Source of the DNA: Massilia arenae
Lineage (GTDB): Bacteria > Pseudomonadota > Gammaproteobacteria > Burkholderiales > Burkholderiaceae_D
Assembly: GCF_008014745.1 (NCBI RefSeq)
Contig: NZ_VPFD01000018.1
Location: 123,033 to 155,488 of the forward strand
Direction: 5' to 3'
DNA length: 32,456 bases
Below are positions 17,598 through 24,765 of the stretch, piece after piece (the stretch's first letter is position 1; each line of letters begins with the position of its first letter). Below the pieces are notes generated by a model. It was not told the origin of the DNA and ran no database searches. It was given only the letters and a program-made list of their open reading frames with translations. Position numbers and translations under genes: made by a program.

Positions 17598-18548
17598 TTA
17601 GTCGCGGCGCTTGCGCGTCGCCTTGACCTTGGCCGAGGCGCGCTTCTTGGTCGCCTTGGCCTTCGAACCCTTCGACTTGGCGCGGGCCTTGGCCTTCGAG
17701 CTGCCGGCGCTGGCCTTGATGCGCGGGCCACCCGCGGCGCGGGCCACCCTGGCCACGGGCTCGTCGCCCGTGATGAAGCGGCGGATGTTGAGCGCATCCA
17801 TGACGCGCGCCGACGAGGCGTTGGCGTTGAGCAGCACCAGCGTCGCCTTCTTGCCGGCGGCGGTGATGTTCATGATCAGGCAGCGGCCGGCTTCGTTGGT
17901 GAAGCCGGTCTTGGACAGGCCGACGTCCCAGCCCTTGGCGCCGACCAGGCGGTTGGTATTGCGGTATTCGACGCCGCGGCCGTTGATGTCGATGATCTCG
18001 CGGGTCTCGGTGGTCATGCGCACGATTTCCGGATAGCCGGTCGAAGCCGACGCCATCTTGACCAGGTCGGCCGCGGTCGAGCGGTTGTGTGGAGACAGAC
18101 CGGTCGGTTCTTCGATCTCGGTATGGGCCATGCCCAGCGCGCGGATCTTGCGGCGCACGGCGGCCTTGAAGCCTTCCTTGCCGCCCGGGAACGTGCGGGC
18201 GAGGGCGGCGGCGGCGCGGTTATCCGAGGACATCAGGGCCAGGTGCAGCACGTCGCGGCGCGCGATGCTGGCGCCCACCGGCACCCGCGAGCTGCTGAAC
18301 TTGACGCGGTCGACGTCTTCACGGTCGATCTCGATCATCTCGTCCATGTCGAGCTTGGCGTCGAGCACGACCATCGCCGTCATCAGCTTGGTCAGCGAGG
18401 CAATCGGTACGATTGCATCGGCATTTTTCTCGAGCAGGATCTTGCCGGTGTCGTCTTCCACCACGAGCACCGATTGCGAACCGAACGGCACGGCGAATGC
18501 CGCAGCCGAAAAGGTCATCAGGACCGTTGCGAACAGTTTCTTGATCAT
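17598..18548 (-). CDS. pbpG: PbpG-type D-alanyl-D-alanine endopeptidase (PBP7 family) with basic C-terminal tail
   Basis: A 316-residue periplasmic S11-family enzyme that cuts peptidoglycan cross-links. It has a signal peptide (MIKKLFATVLMTFSAAAFA) and the penicillin-binding motifs S51-L-T-K54, S108-D-N110 and K213-T-G215; the context LSKTGFTNEAGRCL is typical of PbpG. The ATG at 18548 is chosen for the signal peptide; the ribosome binding site is weak. Unusually, residues about 267-316 form a low-complexity tail of Lys, Ala, Ser and Arg, about 40 percent Lys/Arg, resembling histone H1-like tails. It may hold the enzyme to the wall or another polyanion (inference). The gene stands alone with its own terminator. 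Confidence 0.9.
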   Translation of the reverse strand: MIKKLFATVLMTFSAAAFAVPFGSQSVLVVEDDTGKILLEKNADAIVPIASLTKLMTAMVVLDAKLDMDEMIEIDREDVDRVKFSSSRVPVGASIARRDVLHLALMSSDNRAAAALARTFPGGKEGFKAAVRRKIRALGMAHTEIEEPTGLSPHNRSTAADLVKMASASTGYPEIVRMTTETREIIDINGRGVEYRNTNRLVGAKGWDVGLSKTGFTNEAGRCLIMNITAAGKKATLVLLNANASSARVMDALNIRRFITGDEPVARVARAAGGPRIKASAGSSKAKARAKSKGSKAKATKKRASAKVKATRKRRD

Positions 18549-18614
18549 TATTTGTATGAAATCTGGGTTGAAGTTGAACGTCGGGGCGCCGGGCGGCGCA
18601 GGATCAACATCTAT

Positions 18615-18631
18615 CTCTAGGGCAACTAGAG
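18615..18631. promoter_or_regulatory. Perfect inverted repeat upstream of pbpG
   Basis: CTCTAG and CTAGAG arms flank a 5-bp spacer, about 67 bp before the pbpG start. It may be an operator or part of the leader. The half-site spacing does not fit a lux box (13 instead of 12 bases). Confidence 0.3.
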
Positions 18632-18786
18632 TAAGGACAATATCATCCATCCCAGCTGCATGTCTATGGCGCACGAGCAAATTCCCCTATGGGAAGCCAT
18701 TTTTTGTCGGAAATGTGACGCTGCCGATTCGTAGGATTAACAACTCATGTCACATAGAAATGTCGAGTGACTAATTTCTGTGCAGT

Positions 18787-18818
18787 TCAAACAAAACAGC
18801 CCTGCGCAGGGCAGGGCT
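18787..18818 (-). terminator. Rho-independent terminator of the sulfate-binding protein gene
   Basis: Arms AGCCCTG (18798-18804) and CAGGGCT (18812-18818) form a hairpin, followed on the minus strand by GTTTTGTTTG. It lies about 20 bp after the gene's stop codon. Confidence 0.75.
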
Positions 18819-18837
18819 CTTCGGTATCAGGGGGAAT

Positions 18838-19857
18838 TTACTTGGCCTGGTAGATCTTGTCGAACTCGCCGCCATCGTTGAAGTGGCGCTTCTGGGCCGC
18901 GGTCCAGCCGCCGAACACATCGTCCACGGTGAACAGGCTGATCGGCTTGTAGTTGGCGGCATACTTCTTCATGACCGCTTCCGAGCGCACGCGCATGAAG
19001 TGCTTGGCGCCGATTTCCTGGCCCGCCGGTGTGTACAGGAAGTTCAGGTAGGCGGTGGCCGGCTGGCGTACCTTGAGGCGATCAACCACCTTGTCGACCA
19101 CGGCCACTGGCGATTCTGCAAGGATCGAACTGGCCGGATAGATCACTTCGAAATCGTTGCCGAATTCCTGGCGCACCATGCTGACTTCGTTCTCGAAGGT
19201 CACCAGCACGTCGCCGATCTGGCGCTGGGTGAAGGTGGTGGTCGCAGCGCGGCCGCCGCCGTCCAGGATCGGCACGTTCTTGAAGATCTTGGCGACCAGG
19301 TCGCGCGCCTGCGCTTCGCTGCCGCCTTTCTTGATCACCGAGCCCCAGGCTGCCAGATAGGTGTAGCGGCCATTGCCCGAGGTCTTGGGATTCGGGATGA
19401 TGCTGGCTACGCCCGGACGCGCCAGGTCGGCCCAGTCGCGCACCTGTTTCGGATTGCCCTTGCGCACCAGGAACACCATGGTCGAGTAGTACGGGGTTGC
19501 GTTGTTCGGGAACTTCTTGGCCCAGTCTTTTGCCACCAGGCCGCGGTCGACCAGCAGGTCGATGTCGTTGGCCTGGTTCATGGTCACCACCGACGCCTCG
19601 AGGCCGTCGGCCACGGCACGCGCCTGCTTGCTCGAGCCGCCATGCGATTGCTTGATGGTGAGGGTCTGGCCGGTTTGCTGCTTATACGAAGCGATGAAGG
19701 CCGGATTGACTTCCTTGTACAGCTCGCGCGCCACGTCGTAGGACACGTTCAGCAGTTCGGCATCGGCCGCGCTGGCGTGCAGGGGCAGTGCGCTGCCGAG
19801 CGCCAGGGTCAGGGCCAGGATCGAGCGGCGCAGCGTGTTCGGAGTGGTGTCGCGCAT
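18838..19857 (-). CDS. sbp: Periplasmic sulfate-binding protein (Sbp/CysP family)
   Basis: A 339-residue protein with a Sec signal peptide ending near ALPLHASAADA. The mature start (ELLNVSYDVARELYKEVNPAF) and the segments QSHGGSSKQARAV, IIPNPKTSGNGRY and FENEV are characteristic of sulfate/thiosulfate ABC-transporter binding proteins. It delivers sulfate to a CysTWA permease, but no cysT, cysW or cysA lies next to it in this window, so it is an unlinked receptor here. It has its own terminator. A CATAT...ATATG inverted repeat 80 bp upstream may be a regulator site, possibly for a CysB-type activator (inference). Confidence 0.93.
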   Translation of the reverse strand: MRDTTPNTLRRSILALTLALGSALPLHASAADAELLNVSYDVARELYKEVNPAFIASYKQQTGQTLTIKQSHGGSSKQARAVADGLEASVVTMNQANDIDLLVDRGLVAKDWAKKFPNNATPYYSTMVFLVRKGNPKQVRDWADLARPGVASIIPNPKTSGNGRYTYLAAWGSVIKKGGSEAQARDLVAKIFKNVPILDGGGRAATTTFTQRQIGDVLVTFENEVSMVRQEFGNDFEVIYPASSILAESPVAVVDKVVDRLKVRQPATAYLNFLYTPAGQEIGAKHFMRVRSEAVMKKYAANYKPISLFTVDDVFGGWTAAQKRHFNDGGEFDKIYQAK

Positions 19858-19937
19858 TATGTGTTCTCGCTTTAGGAAGTATTAGTGACAGAGTGCATGT
19901 TCCCTAATTCACCCGATGAACGGAACGATAGTTTCGT

Positions 19938-19951
19938 CATATCTTTATATG
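19938..19951. promoter_or_regulatory. Inverted repeat upstream of sbp
   Basis: CATAT-CTTT-ATATG has 5-bp arms and sits in the 205-bp region between sbp and the GNAT gene, about 80 bp before the sbp ATG. The position would suit a LysR-type activator such as CysB, but the motif alone does not identify the protein. Confidence 0.25.
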
Positions 19952-20062
19952 AGGAACGCGTTTTACCGTGTCGCCAGCAGGGTCTCTTACTTTCGGTGTA
20001 TAGTCGAGGCCGTGCGATGCCGCGTCATCGTTCGTTCACTTCCGTTTCCAAGTAGATGATTG

Positions 20063-20587
20063 ATGTCCACGCGTATTGAAATCCGCAAGGCTGTCCCTGA
20101 CGATGCAACGGCTGCCTGCAATCTGCTGCGCCGTTCGATCGAGGAGGGCTGCCGCGCCGACCACCAGGACCAGCCCGGCGTGCTTGATGCCTGGCTCGGC
20201 AACAAGACGCCCGCCAACGTCGTCACCTGGTTTGCCTCGCCCACCAATTATGCGGTGGTCGCCGAGAGCGAAGGCGAGCTGGTCGGCCTGACCCTGTTGA
20301 CGCAGGCCGGCAAGGTGGCGCTGTGCTACGTGCTGCCGGACGCCTTGCGCTGCGGCGTCGGCCGCGCCTTGCTCGATGCCGTGGAGCAGCAGGCGAGAGA
20401 ATGGAACATCAGCAAGCTGCACCTGCACAGCCCATCGGGCGCCAGCATGTTCTTCGAGCGCCACGGCTACATCAATGTCGGCAAGGAAAAAGCCTGCTAT
20501 GGCCTCGAATGCGACTTGCTGTGGAAGCGCCTGGACGGCGCCTGCGATCCGGCGACGCGCAAGCGCTTCTGCAACTGCGGCGAGTAA
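20063..20587 (+). CDS. GNAT-family N-acetyltransferase
   Basis: A 174-residue protein with GNAT features: N-terminal IEIRKAVPDDATAACNLL, a central strand LVGLTLLTQAGKVALCYVLP, the acetyl-CoA loop region CGVGRALLDAVEQQA, and the C-terminal SGASMFFERHGYINVG. It would acetylate a small molecule or protein amine using acetyl-CoA; the substrate cannot be inferred. The C-terminus is cysteine-rich (CDPATRKRFCNCGE), which is unusual and might bind metal or be redox active. The ATG at 20063 follows an in-frame TTG; no strong Shine-Dalgarno is seen. Confidence 0.85.
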   Translation: MSTRIEIRKAVPDDATAACNLLRRSIEEGCRADHQDQPGVLDAWLGNKTPANVVTWFASPTNYAVVAESEGELVGLTLLTQAGKVALCYVLPDALRCGVGRALLDAVEQQAREWNISKLHLHSPSGASMFFERHGYINVGKEKACYGLECDLLWKRLDGACDPATRKRFCNCGE

Positions 20588-20714
20588 TTACAGGCGCCTG
20601 GCGCCAACGTGCAACAAAGCGATAACATTTGCACGCTTCGTGAACACTTCTGCATGCTTGACGGATACGCTATAGTACGCACTATCGCAATTGTCGAGTA
20701 ACGGATCCGCACCC

Positions 20715-21332
20715 ATGGCTTCACGCAGAGATTTTCTTCACCATAGTGCCCGCTTGGCCGCGCTGGGCGCACTCGGCGCGCCGCTGGCGGCCGCCGCCAC
20801 CGACCTCCAACCGCCTCCCGACCTGTTCGATTCGCAAGCGCTGGACCTCGATTTCTGGGTCAAGCCGCGCACCCTGTCCGTGACCCGTCCGGCCAGCGGC
20901 GAACGCGCCAGCGTGCTGTACTGGAAGGATGGCGAAGTGATCGACTCCGCCTACGAACAGCTGTGCCACCTGCTGCGCGACGTGAACGGCAAGGCCACCG
21001 CCAAGATCGATCCCAAGCTGCTCGAGATGTTATGGAGCACCCAGGCCTTCATCGCCCGCTACGGCTTGCTGCAGCCGCTCGAAATCCTGTCCGGCTACCG
21101 CTCGGCGGCATCCAACGCGCGCCTGCGCGAAGCGGGCATCCCGGCCGCGCGCCAGTCGCTGCACATGGTGGGCAAGGCGGCCGACATCCGCATCGCCGGC
21201 CTCAACGAAGAAGTGCTCGGCGGCCTGATCAAGAGCTTCCGCGGCGGTGGGGTGGGCTACTACTACCGTTCCGGCCCGCGCGGCGGCTGGATTCACGCGG
21301 ATACGGGCCTGGAGCGTACCTGGAAGGGGTGA
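20715..21332 (+). CDS. Tat-exported M15A/DUF882 (YcbK/MepK-type) peptidoglycan peptidase
   Basis: A 205-residue protein with a twin-arginine signal (ASRRDFLHHSARLAALGALG) and a Zn-peptidase domain of the YcbK family. The zinc ligands appear to be H150 and D157 (in SLHMVGKAADIRI) and H194 (in GGWIHADTG), with the typical LEILSGYRSAASNARLR before them. E. coli MepK cleaves 3-3 cross-links in peptidoglycan; a similar role in wall remodelling is likely. The ATG at 20715 begins the Tat signal; the upstream TTG at 20691 adds eight unlikely residues. TATAGT at 20671-20676 may be its -10. Confidence 0.88.
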   Translation: MASRRDFLHHSARLAALGALGAPLAAAATDLQPPPDLFDSQALDLDFWVKPRTLSVTRPASGERASVLYWKDGEVIDSAYEQLCHLLRDVNGKATAKIDPKLLEMLWSTQAFIARYGLLQPLEILSGYRSAASNARLREAGIPAARQSLHMVGKAADIRIAGLNEEVLGGLIKSFRGGGVGYYYRSGPRGGWIHADTGLERTWKG

Positions 21333-21443
21333 TTACCTATCCCGCTGATGCGTGCGAACGTGTCGGATAACTTGGGATAGTATTGTTGTCAAGTGCCGGG
21401 GCAGGACGCCCTGGCTGTCCCACGTCTTTCCAAGGAGGCTGTG

Positions 21444-21734
21444 ATGGCAACAATCAATGCACCAACCATGGACCGCCGGTCCATGCCCGACCGCCGCGTC
21501 AACATCCATGCGCGCGAGCGCCCGGCCATGTCCGCCATCGACTATATCGCGATGGCGCTCCTGATCATCGGCGGCCTCAACTGGGCCATGGTCGGCCTGT
21601 TCGACGTCGACATGGTTGCCACGCTGTTCGGTCCCGGCACCGCGCTGACCCGCATCGTGTATGTGGTGGTGGGCCTGGCCGCGCTGTACTCGATCTATAC
21701 CATGGCCAAGATGGCCAGCAGCAAGCGGCACTAG
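21444..21734 (+). CDS. DUF378 small inner-membrane protein
   Basis: A 96-residue protein with a hydrophilic N-terminus (about 1-28), then two hydrophobic segments (about 31-52 and 68-90). The first carries the DUF378 hallmark IIGGLNWAMVGLF followed by DMVATLFG. The function of this family is unknown. The ATG at 21444 is supported by AAGGAGG at 21432-21438. The gene lies 12 bp ahead of the phosphodiesterase gene on the same strand, so they are probably co-transcribed. Confidence 0.88.
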   Translation: MATINAPTMDRRSMPDRRVNIHARERPAMSAIDYIAMALLIIGGLNWAMVGLFDVDMVATLFGPGTALTRIVYVVVGLAALYSIYTMAKMASSKRH

Positions 21735-21746
21735 GCGACCCGGCCC

Positions 21747-22208
21747 GTGCGCATTTGCTTGATTTCCGACACACACGGGCTGCTGCGGCCGCAGGCGCTC
21801 GATTTCCTGCGCGGCAGCGATCACATCCTCCACGCCGGCGACATCGTCGGCGCGGATCTCCTCGACCAGCTCGCCGGACTGGCGCCGTTAACCGCGGTAC
21901 GCGGCAATAACGATTACGGCGACTGGGCGCAAACCTTGCCCGAGAGCGTCACACTGACCCTCGGCGGCATCGTCATCCATATGCTGCACGACCTCAAGGA
22001 ACTCGCCATCGATCCGGTCGCGCAAGGCGTGCGCGTGGTCGTGACCGGCCATACGCATAAGCCCGCCTGCGAAGAACGTAGCGGCGTGCTCTACGTCAAT
22101 CCGGGCGCCGCGGGACGGCGCCGTTTCACCTTGCCGGTGTCGGTCGGCGAACTGCTGGTCGACGATGGTCGGGTGGACGTGCGGCTGGTCACGCTCGACG
22201 TACCGTAA
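21747..22208 (+). CDS. YfcE/MJ0936-type metallophosphoesterase
   Basis: A 153-residue calcineurin-like phosphoesterase. The metal-binding motifs are complete: ISDTHG at 6-11, HAGDIVG, RGNND and GHTHKP, followed by NPGAAGRRR. Members hydrolyse phosphodiesters with two bound metals; the natural substrate is usually unknown. The start is a GTG at 21747, because the family begins with the MRICLISDTHG strand and no ATG lies in frame just upstream. Confidence 0.9.
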   Translation: MRICLISDTHGLLRPQALDFLRGSDHILHAGDIVGADLLDQLAGLAPLTAVRGNNDYGDWAQTLPESVTLTLGGIVIHMLHDLKELAIDPVAQGVRVVVTGHTHKPACEERSGVLYVNPGAAGRRRFTLPVSVGELLVDDGRVDVRLVTLDVP

Positions 22209-22220
22209 GCCGGCGCCGCC

Positions 22221-23120
22221 TCACTTCTTTTGCGTTGCCAGGTAGGCCCGCAGGCCGTGGGTGACGACCATCGGCAACACGCTTGCATGGTCTTCGTCGG
22301 CGAACACTTTCAGGCGGGTACGCAGGTGCTTGTAGCCACGGCCCTTGAGCGCCGCATCGAATTCGCGCAGGTCGGCCACCATGTCGGCATCTTCTTCCGC
22401 ACGCGAGCGCTTCTTGCCGGGCGCCAGGGTCTCCAGGCTACCGATGCCGAAGAATGCGCTGGCTGGCAAGTCCTTGTTGCGCGCGGCATAGGCTTGTTCG
22501 CGCTCGAACATGATGCCGGCGTCGAACCACAGCGAGGGACTGCCGAGGATATAGTGTTCGAAGCTGCGCGGCGCATCGAGCATCATCTGCAGGCCGAGCA
22601 GGCTGCCGTAGGAGTGGCCGACAAAGATCTTGCGGTTCATGTCTGCGCGGTAGTGCCGGGCGATGAAAGGGAATACTTCTCCGGTCAGGTAGCGGCCATA
22701 GGCCGACGCTTCGCCGAAGGCTGGCGCTTGTCCCGGCTTGTCCGAGCGGTAGGCATGCTTGCGTGGGGTGGTCGGCGTATAGTCGCGGCGGCGGCTGAAG
22801 ACGGCGCCGTCGCCTTTCGCATACGACAGGCCGACGACGATGGCTTCTTCCATGCCCGCGTGCCGATTCAGGCGCGACGCGATATTGCGCACGACCGGGA
22901 AAGCGTAATCGGCATCGACGACGAACACGACAGGGTAGGCGCGCTTGCTCGTGGCATAGGAGTCCGGCAGGGCGACGAAGACCTGATAGTCGCGCCCCAG
23001 GGTGCTGGCGCGGACGTCGTGTACTTCGGTATTGGCCAGGATGTAGGGCGGTGGGGCGGCGGGAGCGGCGGCCGCGAGCGTCGAGAGAGAAAACACACAG
23101 GCGGCAAGGATTGCTTTCAC
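22221..23120 (-). CDS. Secreted alpha/beta hydrolase of the esterase D/Fes-IroE type
   Basis: A 299-residue protein with a signal peptide (MKAILAACVFSLSTLAAAAPAAP). The domain is typical of putative esterases (PF00756): YPVVFVVDADYAF, the nucleophile in FVGHSYGSLLGLQ, and a probable histidine in ADEDHASVLP. Relatives include trilactone siderophore esterases and other periplasmic hydrolases; no siderophore genes are nearby, so the substrate is open. The GTG at 23120 is preferred because AAAGGT lies just upstream and the signal peptide begins there; a TTG nine codons earlier is less likely. It converges with the phosphoesterase gene across 12 bp. Confidence 0.85.
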   Translation of the reverse strand: MKAILAACVFSLSTLAAAAPAAPPPYILANTEVHDVRASTLGRDYQVFVALPDSYATSKRAYPVVFVVDADYAFPVVRNIASRLNRHAGMEEAIVVGLSYAKGDGAVFSRRRDYTPTTPRKHAYRSDKPGQAPAFGEASAYGRYLTGEVFPFIARHYRADMNRKIFVGHSYGSLLGLQMMLDAPRSFEHYILGSPSLWFDAGIMFEREQAYAARNKDLPASAFFGIGSLETLAPGKKRSRAEEDADMVADLREFDAALKGRGYKHLRTRLKVFADEDHASVLPMVVTHGLRAYLATQKK

Positions 23121-23249
23121 ACGAAGACCTTTGTTGTTGTCGTGCAAGCATTGTCACACAGCTCCTTGTGTCAGGAAAGCGCTCCCCGGACTGGGCGCGG
23201 GCGCGGGAAATCCCTTAAGATAGGGGCCGTTTCTTCAACCACGCAGCAC

Positions 23250-23651
23250 ATGACCCTCCCACCCGACCAACCCCGCTTCAAACCCCGCCCCTGGACGCCC
23301 CTCGAGACGCCGCAGGACGTCGAACTCTGGATCGACGAGCACAACGCTGCGATGCAGGAGCTGATCCGGCCGCAAGAGACCGGCGTCGGCATCTGTTTCA
23401 CGCTGGCCGAGGGCGGCACGGTGCACATGCAGACGACGGAAGACGCGATCGTGCTCGACGTCGACCACGACGCCGCGTGGATCGCGCCCCTGGTCATGGC
23501 CGCCACCGGCGCCGAGCAACCGCGCGGCCACTACTGGCTGCTGCCGGACGACAGGCTGGTGCAGTTGATCCTCGGCCTGTCGATGCTCGTGGAGAGCACG
23601 ACGCTGGTGAGCGGCCACAATTTTGGATCTGCCGGCCGGCGGGTCTGGTAA
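23250..23651 (+). CDS. Hypothetical 133-residue protein
   Basis: I do not recognise this family. The product is acidic and soluble, with a proline-rich start (MTLPPDQPRFKPRPW), a helix DVELWIDEHNAAMQELI, then short strands (GICFTLAEGGTVHMQ, DAIVLDVDHDAAWI) and a C-terminal hydrophobic helix. No signal peptide or membrane segment is seen. The ATG at 23250 has only a weak ribosome binding site. The stop codon is immediately followed by the stop of the convergent lactonase gene with no gap. A much longer upstream extension in this frame is the shadow of the esterase gene. Confidence 0.65.
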   Translation: MTLPPDQPRFKPRPWTPLETPQDVELWIDEHNAAMQELIRPQETGVGICFTLAEGGTVHMQTTEDAIVLDVDHDAAWIAPLVMAATGAEQPRGHYWLLPDDRLVQLILGLSMLVESTTLVSGHNFGSAGRRVW

Positions 23652-24608
23652 TCAATAGGGCAGTCCGGTCACGTCTAGCCGCACCTGCCACACGGCGCCG
23701 GCGCCGGTGATGTACAGGGTCTTGCCGTCGGCGCCGCCAAAGGCCACATTGGTGACGTTGGCGTCGGTCCGGATCGTCGCCAATTCCCGGCCCTGCGGCG
23801 TGAACACGCGCACGCGCTTCGGTGCATGTTCCGTCACGTACAGGTTGCCGTGGCAGTCGAGCGTCATGCCGTCGCCATTCTCGATGCCGCGGATGACATC
23901 ACGGCCCGCCTGCGGCACGCCGTCCTTGATCGGATAGGCGCGCACGGCGCCGTCGCTCGCGTTCACGTACAGGGTGTCGCCATTCAGCGAGAGCGCGATC
24001 CCGTTCGGATTCTTGCGCGTGCCGTCCACCAGTGTCACCGTTCCGTTGGGCGCGATGCGGTAGATGCCGGTCACCGGTTGGCCGCCGGGCGCCGCGGCCT
24101 TCTGGTAGTCCGGGTCGGTGAAGTAGATGGCGCCGTCGGCCGCGATCGCGATATCGTTCGGCGAATTGAAGACCTGTCCCTGATAACGCGTGGCGACGTC
24201 GGCACGCTGGCCGGTCGCGATGTCATAGCGCGACATGGCCTTATACTTGTGGGTGGCGGCGACCAACGCTCCGCTGGCATCGACCGCCAGGCCGTTGCTG
24301 CCGGCATCCTCGATTGCCGTGCTCACCGTGCCGTCGGGCGAGAACTTGCGCACGCGCGAAGGAAACCCTGCGCTGAAGCTGAAGTCCGAGAAGTACAGCG
24401 CATCCCTGATCCATACCGGTCCCTCGTACAGGCCTGGTTCGCTGCGCGACGGCTTGATCGCGGCGATCCTCTCGGCCTTGAGTTCGCCCGACGGCGGCTT
24501 GCCGCTGCAGCTGGCAGACATGGCGGTTGCCGGTAGGGCGAGCGCCACGCTGGCCGCGAGCAAGGCGCGCACGAGGGGAGGGGAGTGGAATGGACGGGAT
24601 CGGGTCAT
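23652..24608 (-). CDS. Exported SMP-30/gluconolactonase-like beta-propeller lactonase
   Basis: A 318-residue protein with a signal peptide (LLAASVALALPATAMSASC) and a six-bladed SMP-30/gluconolactonase-type propeller. Typical segments are YEGPVWIRDALYFSDF, the metal-site region FNSPNDIAIAADGAIYFTDP, NPNGIALSLNGDTLYVN and GDGMTLDCHGNLYVTE, with the N and D residues expected to bind the divalent metal. It probably hydrolyses a sugar lactone in the periplasm. The ATG at 24608 is chosen because AAGGAG lies about nine bases upstream; an ATG six codons earlier overlaps that site. Divergent from the Gfo/Idh/MocA gene, with a LacI-type operator between them. Confidence 0.87.
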   Translation of the reverse strand: MTRSRPFHSPPLVRALLAASVALALPATAMSASCSGKPPSGELKAERIAAIKPSRSEPGLYEGPVWIRDALYFSDFSFSAGFPSRVRKFSPDGTVSTAIEDAGSNGLAVDASGALVAATHKYKAMSRYDIATGQRADVATRYQGQVFNSPNDIAIAADGAIYFTDPDYQKAAAPGGQPVTGIYRIAPNGTVTLVDGTRKNPNGIALSLNGDTLYVNASDGAVRAYPIKDGVPQAGRDVIRGIENGDGMTLDCHGNLYVTEHAPKRVRVFTPQGRELATIRTDANVTNVAFGGADGKTLYITGAGAVWQVRLDVTGLPY

Positions 24609-24654
24609 CAATGTGGTCTCCTTCATGAATGAATGCCAGGGGTGGCGCGCGATG

Positions 24655-24668
24655 TGTTAACGCTACCA
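24655..24668. promoter_or_regulatory. LacI/GalR-type operator in the lactonase/oxidoreductase divergent region
   Basis: TGTTAACGCTACCA has the layout of LacI-family operators: a 14-bp near-palindrome centred on CG with TGnTAnCG half-sites (six of eight positions symmetrical). It lies 47 bp before the lactonase ATG and about 97 bp before the oxidoreductase ATG. A further half-site TGGTAACC is at 24703-24710. A weak minus-strand promoter overlaps it. The regulator gene is not in the window. Confidence 0.5.
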
Positions 24669-24765
24669 TTTCAATCGAATCAATTGTATCCTTACTCAGC
24701 GATGGTAACCCGCGCCGCCCGATCGGCACGGTATTCGAACGAAAACATTCTGCAAGGAGACATGA

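Larger units (their letters stand above)
18549..18837. other. 289-bp intergenic region upstream of pbpG
   Basis: No gene is seen. It contains a perfect inverted repeat CTCTAG-GGCAA-CTAGAG (18615-18631), the near-palindrome ATTCCCCTATGGGA (18681-18694) that also occurs at 1428-1441, TAATTTCTGTG (18772-18782, also at 1518-1528), and the terminator of the sulfate-binding protein gene. Confidence 0.6.

Noticed and set aside
18615..18631. The CTCTAG...CTAGAG repeat as a further lux box
   Set aside because: The CT-to-AG spacing is 13 rather than 12 bases, and no quorum link of pbpG is evident; kept only as an unassigned inverted repeat.
20658..20676. TTGACG and TATAGT as a promoter of the M15A peptidase gene
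   Set aside because: Only 7 bp separate the two hexamers, too short for one sigma70 promoter. TATAGT alone remains a possible -10.
22230..23249. A 340-codon N-terminal extension of the 133-aa hypothetical protein
   Set aside because: This part is antisense to the secreted esterase, which has a signal peptide and catalytic motif. The shorter start at 23250 leaves the esterase free of overlap.
23652..24608. The SMP-30-type lactonase as an AHL-degrading enzyme of the quorum system
   Set aside because: SMP-30 propellers mainly act on sugar lactones, the protein is exported and lies 20 kb away, and it pairs with a sugar oxidoreductase. Nothing in the sequence points to AHLs.
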